This document shows, one piece after another, positions 17,358 to 25,684 of a DNA stretch of 64,000 nt. Below the pieces are notes generated by a model, which saw only the letters and a program-made list of their open reading frames with translations, did not search any database and was not told the DNA's origin. This DNA comes from Granulosicoccus sp045106195 (GTDB lineage Bacteria; Pseudomonadota; Gammaproteobacteria; Granulosicoccales; Granulosicoccaceae), in NCBI GenBank assembly GCA_045106195.1, contig JBGCEH010000019.1, positions 1-64,000 on the forward strand, read 5' to 3'. Position 1 is the first letter of the stretch. Each line of letters starts with the position of its first letter. Position numbers and translations under genes: made by a program.

Positions 17358-18701
17358 TTATAACAAGGCCGTTATTTCATCGGGTATATCAGCCATTAGC
17401 TGCTCCATTGATCGTTCCAGAATATCTGCGATCTCATCAAGCTGCGGTTCCGTCACGATCATGGGCGGGCAGATGAGGAAGTGATCACCCGATGTGCCAC
17501 CACGCGTTCTGCGTGAATAGATGATCAGACCGTTTTCATAGGCGATATCAACCAGTCGGCTATGGGCATTGAAGTCCATCGGCAGAGGCTCTTTTGTTTT
17601 ACTGTTTGCCATCAATTCAAATGCAAGCAGCAGGCCCTTTCCACGCACATCGCCGATCAGTGGATAGCGGCGCATCAATGTCTGTAAGCGATTTATCAAT
17701 GCATCGCCCATCCGAGCGGCGTTTGTCACAAGATCGCCTTGTTCTATTTCGTTGAGTACGGCCAGGCCTGCTGCACAGGCCAGCGGATTTCCCGCATAGG
17801 TATACCCATGGATAAACCCGCCTGCATCTAGTACAGCTTCTACCATGTCATCGCGCGCGATCATTGCGCCTAATGGTACATAGCCTGCACCGAAGCCCTT
17901 GGACAGTACAATGATGTCTGGTGCGACGTCCCAGTGTTCAGCGCCGAAAAAACACCCTGTCCGACCACCACCTGTCATTACTTCATCATGAATCAGTAGA
18001 ACATTGTAATGATCACATACTTCACGAATACGGCGCATATATCCTTCGGGCGGGACCAGGGCACCGGTGGATGCACCGCCGATGGGTTCCACGATAAAGG
18101 CAAGGATCGTCTCGGGACCTTCTTCAAGAATTTTTTCCTCAAGCAGATTGGCGTAGTAAAGCCCGGTTGCTGGATTATCAGCATCCAGGCCATCAAGGTA
18201 TGCACGCGGCGCGGGGATTTTCGGCATCGCCTTCATCATCGGATCAAACGGCGCTGTCATCGGTGCGTAACCGGTAATAGCAAGCGCACCCAGCGTGGAA
18301 CCGTGGTAACTGGGATAGCGTGAAATGATTTTGCTGCGTTGTGCCTGTCCTTGTGTCAGCACGTATTGGCGAGCCATCTTCAGCGCACTTTCCACCGCCT
18401 CCGATCCTCCGGATACAAAGAAGGCGCGGTTCAAACCCTCGGGAGTCAGGCTTGTAATTTTTGCCGCCAAGGCTTCACTGGTATCGGTCTGGAAGTGCAG
18501 TCGGTAACCGAACGTTGACTGATCCATCTGCGTACGCATAGCGGCCAGAACAGCGGGGTTCGAATGACCAATGTTGCTGACCATGGCACCTGACGAGCCG
18601 TCGATATAGCGCTTGCCTGAGTTGTCCCACATATGGATGCCCTCAGCGCGATCAAGCTGCGGCCGGGGCAGACGTGTCTGATAAAACAGTGTGCTTGTCA
18701 T
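17358..18701 (-). CDS. Class III (omega) aminotransferase, PLP-dependent
   Basis: A 447-residue fold-type I aminotransferase. The lysine that binds pyridoxal phosphate is in VLSKGFGAGYVPLGA, preceded by LLIHDEVMTGGGRTG, whose aspartate contacts the cofactor nitrogen, and by FFVSGGSEAVESALKMARQY near residue 95. The family transfers terminal amino groups of omega-amino acids, diamines or GABA-like compounds to a keto acid. It lies between the importer ATPase gene (no gap) and the BKACE gene (30 bases), so it probably acts on the imported amine. Which amine is not determined by sequence alone. Confidence 0.9.
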   Translation of the reverse strand: MTSTLFYQTRLPRPQLDRAEGIHMWDNSGKRYIDGSSGAMVSNIGHSNPAVLAAMRTQMDQSTFGYRLHFQTDTSEALAAKITSLTPEGLNRAFFVSGGSEAVESALKMARQYVLTQGQAQRSKIISRYPSYHGSTLGALAITGYAPMTAPFDPMMKAMPKIPAPRAYLDGLDADNPATGLYYANLLEEKILEEGPETILAFIVEPIGGASTGALVPPEGYMRRIREVCDHYNVLLIHDEVMTGGGRTGCFFGAEHWDVAPDIIVLSKGFGAGYVPLGAMIARDDMVEAVLDAGGFIHGYTYAGNPLACAAGLAVLNEIEQGDLVTNAARMGDALINRLQTLMRRYPLIGDVRGKGLLLAFELMANSKTKEPLPMDFNAHSRLVDIAYENGLIIYSRRTRGGTSGDHFLICPPMIVTEPQLDEIADILERSMEQLMADIPDEITALL

Positions 18702-19778
18702 CTATTGCTCTTTTGATGGAAGTGCACTGCACTCCTGTGTAGCAAGCTGAACATTTACGGTATCTCCAGGTTTGAAAGGTCGTCCGGTAATCATGTTGAT
18801 TGCCTGAAGTTGTGTGTCACCGATCTGTACAAAATAACGCGCCAGTTGACCTTGATAATCTACAGCCTTAATGACGGCTGTTGCTGCAGTGTGCTGCGTT
18901 GGCTTATCACTCAGGTGAAGTTTTTCCGCCCTGATCATCAGCTGTGCGGTTTTCGCCCGTCCCAGTGTCGTTGCGCGGGCTGCAGACACACGGGTTTCTC
19001 CAAACTCCGGGGTTTCAAGGATGACGCCGTCCTCACTGTATGCTAAGACCTTCGCGGGCAAAAGATTGGATGCTCCAAGAAAGGTTGCGACGAATTCCGA
19101 TACCGGTGTGTTGTAGACCTCATCAGGTGCACCGATCTGTTCGACCTTTCCTGCACTCATCACCACTATCTTGTCTGACATGGCCAGAGCTTCTGACTGA
19201 TCATGGGTGACGAAGATGGTGGTGACACCAATGCGATCCTGTATGGCCTTTAACTCCACACGCATGTCCTCTCTCAGGTTGGCATCGAGCGCTGACAGGG
19301 GTTCGTCCAGCAACAAGACATCGGGTTCGATAACAATGGCACGTGCTAACGCGATGCGTTGCTGTTGTCCGCCGGAGAGGTGTTGCGGGTAGCGATCCTC
19401 GACATTTGGCAGGCGCACGATATCCAATGCTGCGCGCACCTTATTTTGTGTATCTGATTTTGATACACCACGATACTTCAGGCCGAAGGCAATGTTTTCA
19501 CCGATGGTACGGTGTGGAAACAGGGCGTAGTTCTGGAAAACCAACCCAAGATTGCGTTTGTGTATGGGGATATCGTTGACGCGCTTACCACCGATCATGA
19601 TATCCCCGCTGGTGGGGCTACCCAATCCTGAAATCATCCGCAGTATGGTTGTTTTGCCGCACCCTGACGGCCCCAGTAATGTGGTAAACGAGCCTTCATC
19701 AAAGACCACGTTGGCATTTTTTACGGCCATCACTGACCCGTAGGATTTCTGGATGTTGTTAAGTTCAACACGCGCCAT
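18702..19778 (-). CDS. ABC transporter ATP-binding protein, PotA type
   Basis: A 358-residue ATPase with Walker A GPSGCGKTT, signature LSGGQQQRIALARAI, Walker B LLLDEPLSALD, switch histidine in FVTHDQSEA and a C-terminal TOBE-like domain. I start it at the ATG at 19778 (MARVELNNIQKSYG); a TTG two codons upstream is possible. It is separated from the binding-protein gene by 89 bases that contain a strong hairpin, and abuts the aminotransferase gene directly. It serves the two permeases at 21.1-22.7 kb. Confidence 0.9.
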   Translation of the reverse strand: MARVELNNIQKSYGSVMAVKNANVVFDEGSFTTLLGPSGCGKTTILRMISGLGSPTSGDIMIGGKRVNDIPIHKRNLGLVFQNYALFPHRTIGENIAFGLKYRGVSKSDTQNKVRAALDIVRLPNVEDRYPQHLSGGQQQRIALARAIVIEPDVLLLDEPLSALDANLREDMRVELKAIQDRIGVTTIFVTHDQSEALAMSDKIVVMSAGKVEQIGAPDEVYNTPVSEFVATFLGASNLLPAKVLAYSEDGVILETPEFGETRVSAARATTLGRAKTAQLMIRAEKLHLSDKPTQHTAATAVIKAVDYQGQLARYFVQIGDTQLQAINMITGRPFKPGDTVNVQLATQECSALPSKEQ

Positions 19779-19827
19779 TGGCAACTGATCCGAAAGCTAT
19801 TATGTGAACAATATCTAGAGAAAAGAA

Positions 19828-19857
19828 TGCAGGTCGCGTGTAAGCATGCGACCTGCA
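19828..19857 (-). terminator. Strong hairpin between binding-protein and ATPase genes
   Basis: TGCAGGTCGCGTG (19828-19840) pairs with CATGCGACCTGCA (19845-19857): a 13-base-pair stem with one G/U pair and a TAAG loop. Read on the minus strand, the direction of transcription, it is followed by TTCTTTTCTCT. It therefore looks like a partial terminator or a 3-prime stabiliser of the binding-protein message, with read-through into the ATPase, aminotransferase and BKACE genes. Confidence 0.75.
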
Positions 19858-19867
19858 AAGACAAGCA

Positions 19868-21034
19868 TCAACCGCCTTTTGATACACGGTTCCATTGCTT
19901 GGTCTGTTCTTTTTCAACGGCGTTCCAGACCACCGGATCACGGAACACCAGTTTGTCCAGCTTGCCGGTTGGATCGTAGGCAGGTAGCGCTTCAATTATC
20001 GATGTCATCTCGACTTTATTGGGATCGAGCGACGGTGGATACTTCTGACCTTCGGCAACGGCAATGGCCGTTGCAGGGTCCAGCATGAAGTTCATCAGCT
20101 CCTCTGCTTCTGCCATCGGAGAGCCTTTGAGCACGAACATGCTTTCCATCCATGCCAGTCCATTGGGTGGATCAATATAGGCAATCGGATGTCCTTGCTC
20201 CTGAAGTGCGGCAACCCGTCCCGACCAGGCTTCTGTTACGTAGATTTCTTCCTTGGCCAGTAGGTCCATAAGCTCGGCCCCGGAAGCCCAGTATTTCAAT
20301 AGTAATTCACGGTGTTCACGGGCTTTATCCCATACAGCATCCCAATCCTGAATACCGTTGGGGTCCTGATTGGACTGCAAGGCGCCGTACCATGCGCGGT
20401 TGGCCCAATCCCCACCCCATCCACCAATCTTGCCCTTGAGTTCCTTGTCCAGCAGTAGGTTTGCGCCGAGCTCTTTTGCTTTGCTTTCAGAGACATACTT
20501 GGTGTTGTAGGCAATACCGGTAGTGCCATAGTCGTAAGGGACAGCCGACAGGCTATCGGGTGTGATAGCACGGAAAGGGTCGATGATGGACGACATGACG
20601 TTTTCCATATTCGGGATATTGGCCTCGTTGAGTTCGCTCCCGTAGCCGGCATCTACCCAGCGTTTGTACCAGCTGACACCCGATGAATGTAGAACGTTGT
20701 GACCATCAGTGCCGCCAGCGGCCTTTATCTTGGTCAAGACCTCGGCTTCTCCACCGAAGGTTGAGTCAATAACCTTGTTGCCCGTCTTTGCCTCGTAGGG
20801 GTTGAACGCATTGGTGCGCAGGGCTTCTGACACGACACCACCCCACCCTTCGAAATTCAGGTTAACGCCTTCTGCTCTGGCCTGGGCCGCCAAGCTAGTC
20901 ATGATTCCACCCGATACTCCTGCATAAATACCGGCTGCACCGAGTAGCCCGAGAAAGGAGCGGCGGTCCATATCACCATTGCCCATGCGTTCGCGCAGCA
21001 TGTCGTAGCGTTTTGTTGAATCGATCTTTTTCAT
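19868..21034 (-). CDS. ABC transporter periplasmic binding protein, PotD-like
   Basis: A 388-residue solute-binding protein. The N-terminus has a twin-arginine-like export signal (DRRSFLGLLGAAGIYAG) ending near AARAEG, residue 52. The mature part (LNFEGWGGVVSEALRTNAF, later VPYDYGTTGIAYNTKYV) matches the spermidine/putrescine-binding superfamily. Third gene of the minus-strand importer operon, after the two permeases. The downstream hairpin probably raises its abundance relative to the ATPase. Adjacent aminotransferase, BKACE, acetyltransferase and acetylpolyamine amidohydrolase genes point to an amine, amino acid or polyamine ligand. Confidence 0.87.
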   Translation of the reverse strand: MKKIDSTKRYDMLRERMGNGDMDRRSFLGLLGAAGIYAGVSGGIMTSLAAQARAEGVNLNFEGWGGVVSEALRTNAFNPYEAKTGNKVIDSTFGGEAEVLTKIKAAGGTDGHNVLHSSGVSWYKRWVDAGYGSELNEANIPNMENVMSSIIDPFRAITPDSLSAVPYDYGTTGIAYNTKYVSESKAKELGANLLLDKELKGKIGGWGGDWANRAWYGALQSNQDPNGIQDWDAVWDKAREHRELLLKYWASGAELMDLLAKEEIYVTEAWSGRVAALQEQGHPIAYIDPPNGLAWMESMFVLKGSPMAEAEELMNFMLDPATAIAVAEGQKYPPSLDPNKVEMTSIIEALPAYDPTGKLDKLVFRDPVVWNAVEKEQTKQWNRVSKGG

Positions 21035-21058
21035 TGCATTTCTCCTGTTGGATTATCT

Positions 21059-21844
21059 TCAGATTTTCTTGCGGGAGTAATAACGGGCCAAAGCGCCGGC
21101 GAAGAGCGGTACGCCCACAGTAATACAGATCATCACAAATCCCAAGGCATTGATTTCAGGGCTGACTGAATTTCTCAACATACCGAATATCTGTGTGGGT
21201 ACGGTTTCCATCCCCGAGGGGCGCCAGAAAACCGTAGCTGTGATGTTATCGAACGAGATGGTGAAGGCAAACAGCGCACCGGCAAAAACGGCTGGTAGCA
21301 TGAGCGGGAAGGTGACCTCGAAGAAGGTTTGCAGTGGGCTTGCTCCCAGCGAGAGTGCAGCTTCTTCATAGTCGCGACGAATACCCACCAGTCGCGCCTG
21401 TACCACCAGCACGACAAACGGCAACGCAACAATGCAGTGGCCCAGTAGTAGCAAGCCAAATGAGCGCGGCATTTGCAGCCAGCGCAGGAAGATCAGCAAC
21501 CCAACAGCCAGTACGGTTTCAGGCACGAGAACTGGCGCGATCAGGAAGGTGGTTATCAGGTCTTTTCCTCGAAATTTATAACGTACAAGCGCCAGCGCTG
21601 CGAGAATGCCCAGCGTCGTTGCTATGAGCGCTGTGAGGCTTCCCAGCAGCAAGGAGGTTCGGAACGCGCGCATGATGGCTTCGTTCTCGTAGAGTTTGAT
21701 AAACCAGCGAAAGCTGAGGCCTTCTATGGGAAAACCACCGAACTGCGAAGCGTTGAAAGCCAACAGGAGAACCACGAATATGGGCGCGAACATGAACACG
21801 TAAACCACGATGGTGTAGGTCTTTAGTAGTGTCCACACTTGCAT
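21059..21844 (-). CDS. ABC transporter permease, PotC type
   Basis: A 261-residue inner membrane permease with six hydrophobic segments and the ATPase-contact loop YEEAALSLGASPLQTFFEVTFP. The ATG at 21844 is taken as start; a TTG at 21850, just after the stop of the upstream permease, is an alternative. It lies 24 bases before the binding-protein gene and partners the next permease. Confidence 0.85.
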   Translation of the reverse strand: MQVWTLLKTYTIVVYVFMFAPIFVVLLLAFNASQFGGFPIEGLSFRWFIKLYENEAIMRAFRTSLLLGSLTALIATTLGILAALALVRYKFRGKDLITTFLIAPVLVPETVLAVGLLIFLRWLQMPRSFGLLLLGHCIVALPFVVLVVQARLVGIRRDYEEAALSLGASPLQTFFEVTFPLMLPAVFAGALFAFTISFDNITATVFWRPSGMETVPTQIFGMLRNSVSPEINALGFVMICITVGVPLFAGALARYYSRKKI

Positions 21845-21851
21845 ACTCAAT

Positions 21852-22724
21852 CTATCCGAATGCTTTGGAAATCTGGTTCAGCCCCATCAGACGACTGTAC
21901 AGTATAACGACGAGGCCTAGCAGAAGTAAGAGTGTGAATGACAGGGTGGCACCCATAGGCCAGTTCAATTCGGTGATGACGGCGTCGTAAATTAAATTGC
22001 CGAACAGAAAATCGGAAGGGCCACCGAGGATCAGTGGTGTGACGTAGCTGCCTCCAGTGAGAAGAAATACGAGCAGGCAGCCAGCGGCTAGTCCGGGCGT
22101 TGATAGTGGCAGAGTGACTTCACGAAAGGCCTGCCATGGCGTAGCACCCAGAGTGCGTGCGGCGGGTTCAAGGTTTTTATCTATGCCTTCCAGGCTGACA
22201 TAGATGTTGATGATCATATAAGGCAGAAAGACATGAATAAAGCCGGTAATGACGGTAAATTCGTTATACATCAGCGACAGGGGTCTATCGGTGACACCAA
22301 GAAACAGGAACAAGCCGTTCAATGCGCCCTGGTTTCCAAAGATGTGGATCCAGCTGAGCGTACGAATAATGAAGCTGATCCAAAAGGGCAGGATCAACAA
22401 CAGCAGTAAAAGCCATTTGTCGCGGAAGGTTGTCATCGCGATGAAATAGGCGGGGATGTAGCCCAGGATGGCGGCAAGCAGGGTGACTATGAGTGACAGG
22501 CGCAGGGTCTTCCAGATGGCGGTGTGGTAGTAGCCGTCTGTGGCTACCTCTTGCCAGTTACCAAACTGGAAGGCTACCTTGTCTACGGCAAGATCAATGT
22601 TTTCGTAAAATGAGTAGACCAGCATAAACGCCATCGGCACGACGACAAGCAACGTAATGGCAAGCAACGAAGGTGACAACAGGACCCAGGGACGCTTGTC
22701 CGTAGTCTGTTCCTTTGAAGTCAT
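21852..22724 (-). CDS. ABC transporter permease, PotB type
   Basis: A 290-residue inner membrane permease, first gene of the minus-strand amine import and degradation operon. The N-terminal cytoplasmic stretch TSKEQTTDKRPW is followed by six hydrophobic segments and the coupling loop EPAARTLGATPWQAFREVTLPLS. The ATG has a purine-rich GAGAAG about 6 bases before it. The promoter of the whole operon should lie in the 181 bases between this gene and the divergent lipoprotein gene. Confidence 0.87.
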   Translation of the reverse strand: MTSKEQTTDKRPWVLLSPSLLAITLLVVVPMAFMLVYSFYENIDLAVDKVAFQFGNWQEVATDGYYHTAIWKTLRLSLIVTLLAAILGYIPAYFIAMTTFRDKWLLLLLLILPFWISFIIRTLSWIHIFGNQGALNGLFLFLGVTDRPLSLMYNEFTVITGFIHVFLPYMIINIYVSLEGIDKNLEPAARTLGATPWQAFREVTLPLSTPGLAAGCLLVFLLTGGSYVTPLILGGPSDFLFGNLIYDAVITELNWPMGATLSFTLLLLLGLVVILYSRLMGLNQISKAFG

Positions 22725-22905
22725 GCTGGCTTCTCACGGCATTGATTGAAAACCCAGTATTGCACGAGGAGGCGCATTTCGCCAAAAAAGAGACCTAGTG
22801 CGCTGTTTGTGAGACTGTCTGGAGTTACGTAAGAACCCTAACGATTAAGAGATATGCAAGAGATGTCGATAAACCATACAGCCAACCGATATAACAGGCC
22901 TTGCA

Positions 22906-25182
22906 GTGAAACTTATCACCGACGGAGTGCTACCCAAGCTAGCCACAATCATGTTATCTACGCTTGTCTGCGTGGCATGTAACTCCGAGCCTGAGGTTGA
23001 CAGCGAGGCGGAGGCTGAGTCCCTGAGCGAGACCGTGATGCTGGAAGAGGAGGTGCCATCACAGGCCGATACCTCTGATACCTGCGTATTAGATGTGCCT
23101 GGTACAAAGGTGGATGTGAGTACGCTGGATACCAGCAACAGTCTGCTGGATATATTTGGTGGAGAATGCGAGCTGAAGAATATTGTCCTCGCCAGTGCCG
23201 CTTCTGTGCGTCGATCATATGTTAACAATAATCTTTGCACGTTCGAAGAGGAGATGGAAAGCAACTTCTCCCGCCCGCCATCGGTGTTGGGTAAGTTACT
23301 TGTACAGGATAAAGATGATCTAGCAGAATCAGCGAAGCGGCAACTGGCACGGTCGATATGCGAAGATGCATCGATCATGAAATGGTCTGTAGAAGAGTTT
23401 CTGAAGAGTGCAGAACTACGTGTTCTCTCTATCGGGACAGCAACGTACAGCGATGAGAACTGTCCGGCGATTGTCTGGTCACAGAAAGACGATGAGCAAG
23501 GACAGCTGTTCCATGTTATAGGTCCGGGAAAATGTACTGAGATAGAGCTACCAAACTCACAGTTTTTCAATCCCGAAACCAACCCGGATGGGCAACTGCC
23601 TGGTGACTACATCAGGCGCGAACTTGGATTCGCCGGAAATCTACCTAGCCATTACGATATCAAAGGCGGTAGCTTCAAGTTCGAATCCAGCGCACCCTTA
23701 TCGCACGATGACGATGCGCAACTTGACCGGTCACCGTTCGGTGATGACGATGAGCGATATATCACCTGGTCATCAGGTGATGAAAATATAGATAATAAAT
23801 ACATGTCTTCGGACGAAGCATTTACTCACCAGTATCAACTTGACGAACTGAAAGGGATGGCCCCTCGAGAACGTGCGCTTACCGCCCTGCAGCGTAGTTA
23901 CGGTGCGCCGATTATGGGTTTGGTCGGACAGGTTACCGATAGACCTCAAGCCGACGTCCAGGCCATGGTTACCACCAGCTCTGGGGATCGGTTTGTCATG
24001 AATGTGGAGCCCTCTGATGGCGTGAGTGAGTCTGAGCTATTGAATTGGCTACCGAACGCTAAACCTCAGCTATTGGTTGTTCAGAAAACAGATGAAGGAT
24101 CCAATGACTATCTCAGCCTTGAGAGTGCATTTTTCACCGATGGCATTCACACCGTTTCAGCCCATCTGGAATCATGTGATTGCGATACACAGGGGTTTCT
24201 AGGATGGCTGAGTAGCGATAAACAGACCTATAGCGAATTAACAGAAAAATTGCGTAAGGATTTTATTGCAAGAGATCGTAGTACAACAAGGTTCAAGGCC
24301 TGGACGTTTACTAACGAAATGGGCCCAAGAGCGGTAAGCTATTCATTGTCTCGTTATGACAATGTCGTGAAGAACAAAGACGCAGCGTTTGTTGTCCATG
24401 ACAGGGGCAGTGCATATTCGCTTTACGTTGCGATGGATTTGGCTTGTAATGATCAATCGCTGTTATTTAGTATTGGGAGTAACACAATGAATAGGCCAGC
24501 AGAATGCAGAAAGGTCTATGGACGAGGTGTTGTGTATACGTTGCCAGGTGAGTCCAGTTTGCTAACCAACGCCATACGACGTGGATCCAGAATGAAAGTG
24601 GGCTTGTTAGAACCGGGTTCAGAAACTATTCAGAATGAGTATCAATTCAAACTCATGGGCGCCACTGACGCCCTGAATGTATTGGATTCTGATGAAGTGG
24701 GCTATATGGATGCGGCACTCAAACCTTTCAGGGGTATGAAGCTTGACAGTAACGCGGACAACAAGCTATTCGCGCTTCTGAAAAAGCGCTCTGTCTCGTG
24801 TCGTTCTGGTACATATGTTCCGGGGTGTGTTGTTGCAGAGGACGTGGAAGTAGAATCGGTGGAAAAAGTGAACCTCAAAAATGCGATCGCTCGAGCGAAC
24901 CGAGAAGTGGAAGTCGAGTTGGAAGCGGTCGCTCCTCCTGCAATGGCGGCTGCCAAACCCTTAGTGCGTAGGCGTAAGCCTGTCAGGATTGATCCGGATC
25001 CTGCGGATTTTGCGCCCGGATATGCACAAGTGATTACAGAGCAGCTGGGTTCGGGTAATCAGCCTGAGTGTAAGGCTGTGGTTGAGAAAATAATGGCGGT
25101 AGCTAGTTCAAACGGTACGCCTGATTCCCGTTCACGGCAGATCGATCTTATCGTGGGTGGAGCACCTACTATTTGTTTCTGA
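22906..25182 (+). CDS. Large lipoprotein of unknown function
   Basis: A 758-residue protein with an N-terminal signal and lipobox (LSTLVCVAC, cysteine at residue 25), so probably lipid-anchored. A low-complexity acidic stretch follows (SEPEVDSEAEAESLSETV). The body contains many cysteines in pairs such as CDCD, a region with acidic runs (HDDDAQL, FGDDDERY), and a basic patch PLVRRRKPVRIDP near the C-terminus, which ends in a cysteine-containing GGAPTICF. I recognise no domain. It is divergent from the polyamine operon and convergent with a small gene, so the neighbours say nothing about its role. GTG start. The coding frame is long and uninterrupted, so it is certainly a real gene. Confidence 0.7.
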   Translation: MKLITDGVLPKLATIMLSTLVCVACNSEPEVDSEAEAESLSETVMLEEEVPSQADTSDTCVLDVPGTKVDVSTLDTSNSLLDIFGGECELKNIVLASAASVRRSYVNNNLCTFEEEMESNFSRPPSVLGKLLVQDKDDLAESAKRQLARSICEDASIMKWSVEEFLKSAELRVLSIGTATYSDENCPAIVWSQKDDEQGQLFHVIGPGKCTEIELPNSQFFNPETNPDGQLPGDYIRRELGFAGNLPSHYDIKGGSFKFESSAPLSHDDDAQLDRSPFGDDDERYITWSSGDENIDNKYMSSDEAFTHQYQLDELKGMAPRERALTALQRSYGAPIMGLVGQVTDRPQADVQAMVTTSSGDRFVMNVEPSDGVSESELLNWLPNAKPQLLVVQKTDEGSNDYLSLESAFFTDGIHTVSAHLESCDCDTQGFLGWLSSDKQTYSELTEKLRKDFIARDRSTTRFKAWTFTNEMGPRAVSYSLSRYDNVVKNKDAAFVVHDRGSAYSLYVAMDLACNDQSLLFSIGSNTMNRPAECRKVYGRGVVYTLPGESSLLTNAIRRGSRMKVGLLEPGSETIQNEYQFKLMGATDALNVLDSDEVGYMDAALKPFRGMKLDSNADNKLFALLKKRSVSCRSGTYVPGCVVAEDVEVESVEKVNLKNAIARANREVEVELEAVAPPAMAAAKPLVRRRKPVRIDPDPADFAPGYAQVITEQLGSGNQPECKAVVEKIMAVASSNGTPDSRSRQIDLIVGGAPTICF

Positions 25183-25203
25183 TTTTCGCATTCAAGGCTG
25201 CGA

Positions 25204-25479
25204 CTAGCTTCGGCGAATGCGCACAACTTTCATGCTTTCGAATTCCATCCCGGCCACATTTTCGGTCTGCGGATAGTAGGTGAGATTGACCGAAGCACCT
25301 TCCAGGCTTCGATATTGTTTCGTTCTGTTGTATTTGAAAGGTACATCGTAGCCTTCCAGCATTAAGGTGTTTTTTATCCATTCACCGCTCTCGCGTTGCA
25401 CATGGCTCAGCACTTTCACCCCATCCAGCTGATTCAGTTGCTCGTTCTTCTTCAAGAGCTTGTTGACGTCTGATTTCAC
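25204..25479 (-). CDS. Small conserved-looking hypothetical protein
   Basis: A 91-residue protein, charged and without signal peptide or membrane segment. The pattern (NKLLKKNEQLNQLDGV, then GEWIKNTLMLEGYDVPFKY, RSLEGASVNLTYYPQ and a basic end VVRIRRS) looks like a compact conserved domain rather than a chance frame. No function recognised. The start is a GTG with a weak ribosome binding site. Convergent with the large lipoprotein gene, 21 bases between stop codons. Confidence 0.6.
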   Translation of the reverse strand: MKSDVNKLLKKNEQLNQLDGVKVLSHVQRESGEWIKNTLMLEGYDVPFKYNRTKQYRSLEGASVNLTYYPQTENVAGMEFESMKVVRIRRS

Positions 25480-25684
25480 GGTGCTGTTTATTTTGCAATA
25501 TTGCCTGTGACGGATAGTGTAAGGCTTTTACTGATTGATCAGGCGTTATCTTTTTTCAGTTTCGGTAAAGAGGTTGTACCTGTTCGACTCCGATATGCCT
25601 TTGCTCTGGAGCAGCACCGATGTTGCCACACTAACGGGGTGAACTATTAGCGTTGTCTATGAAGCCTTTTGGCCCGAAAATCAA

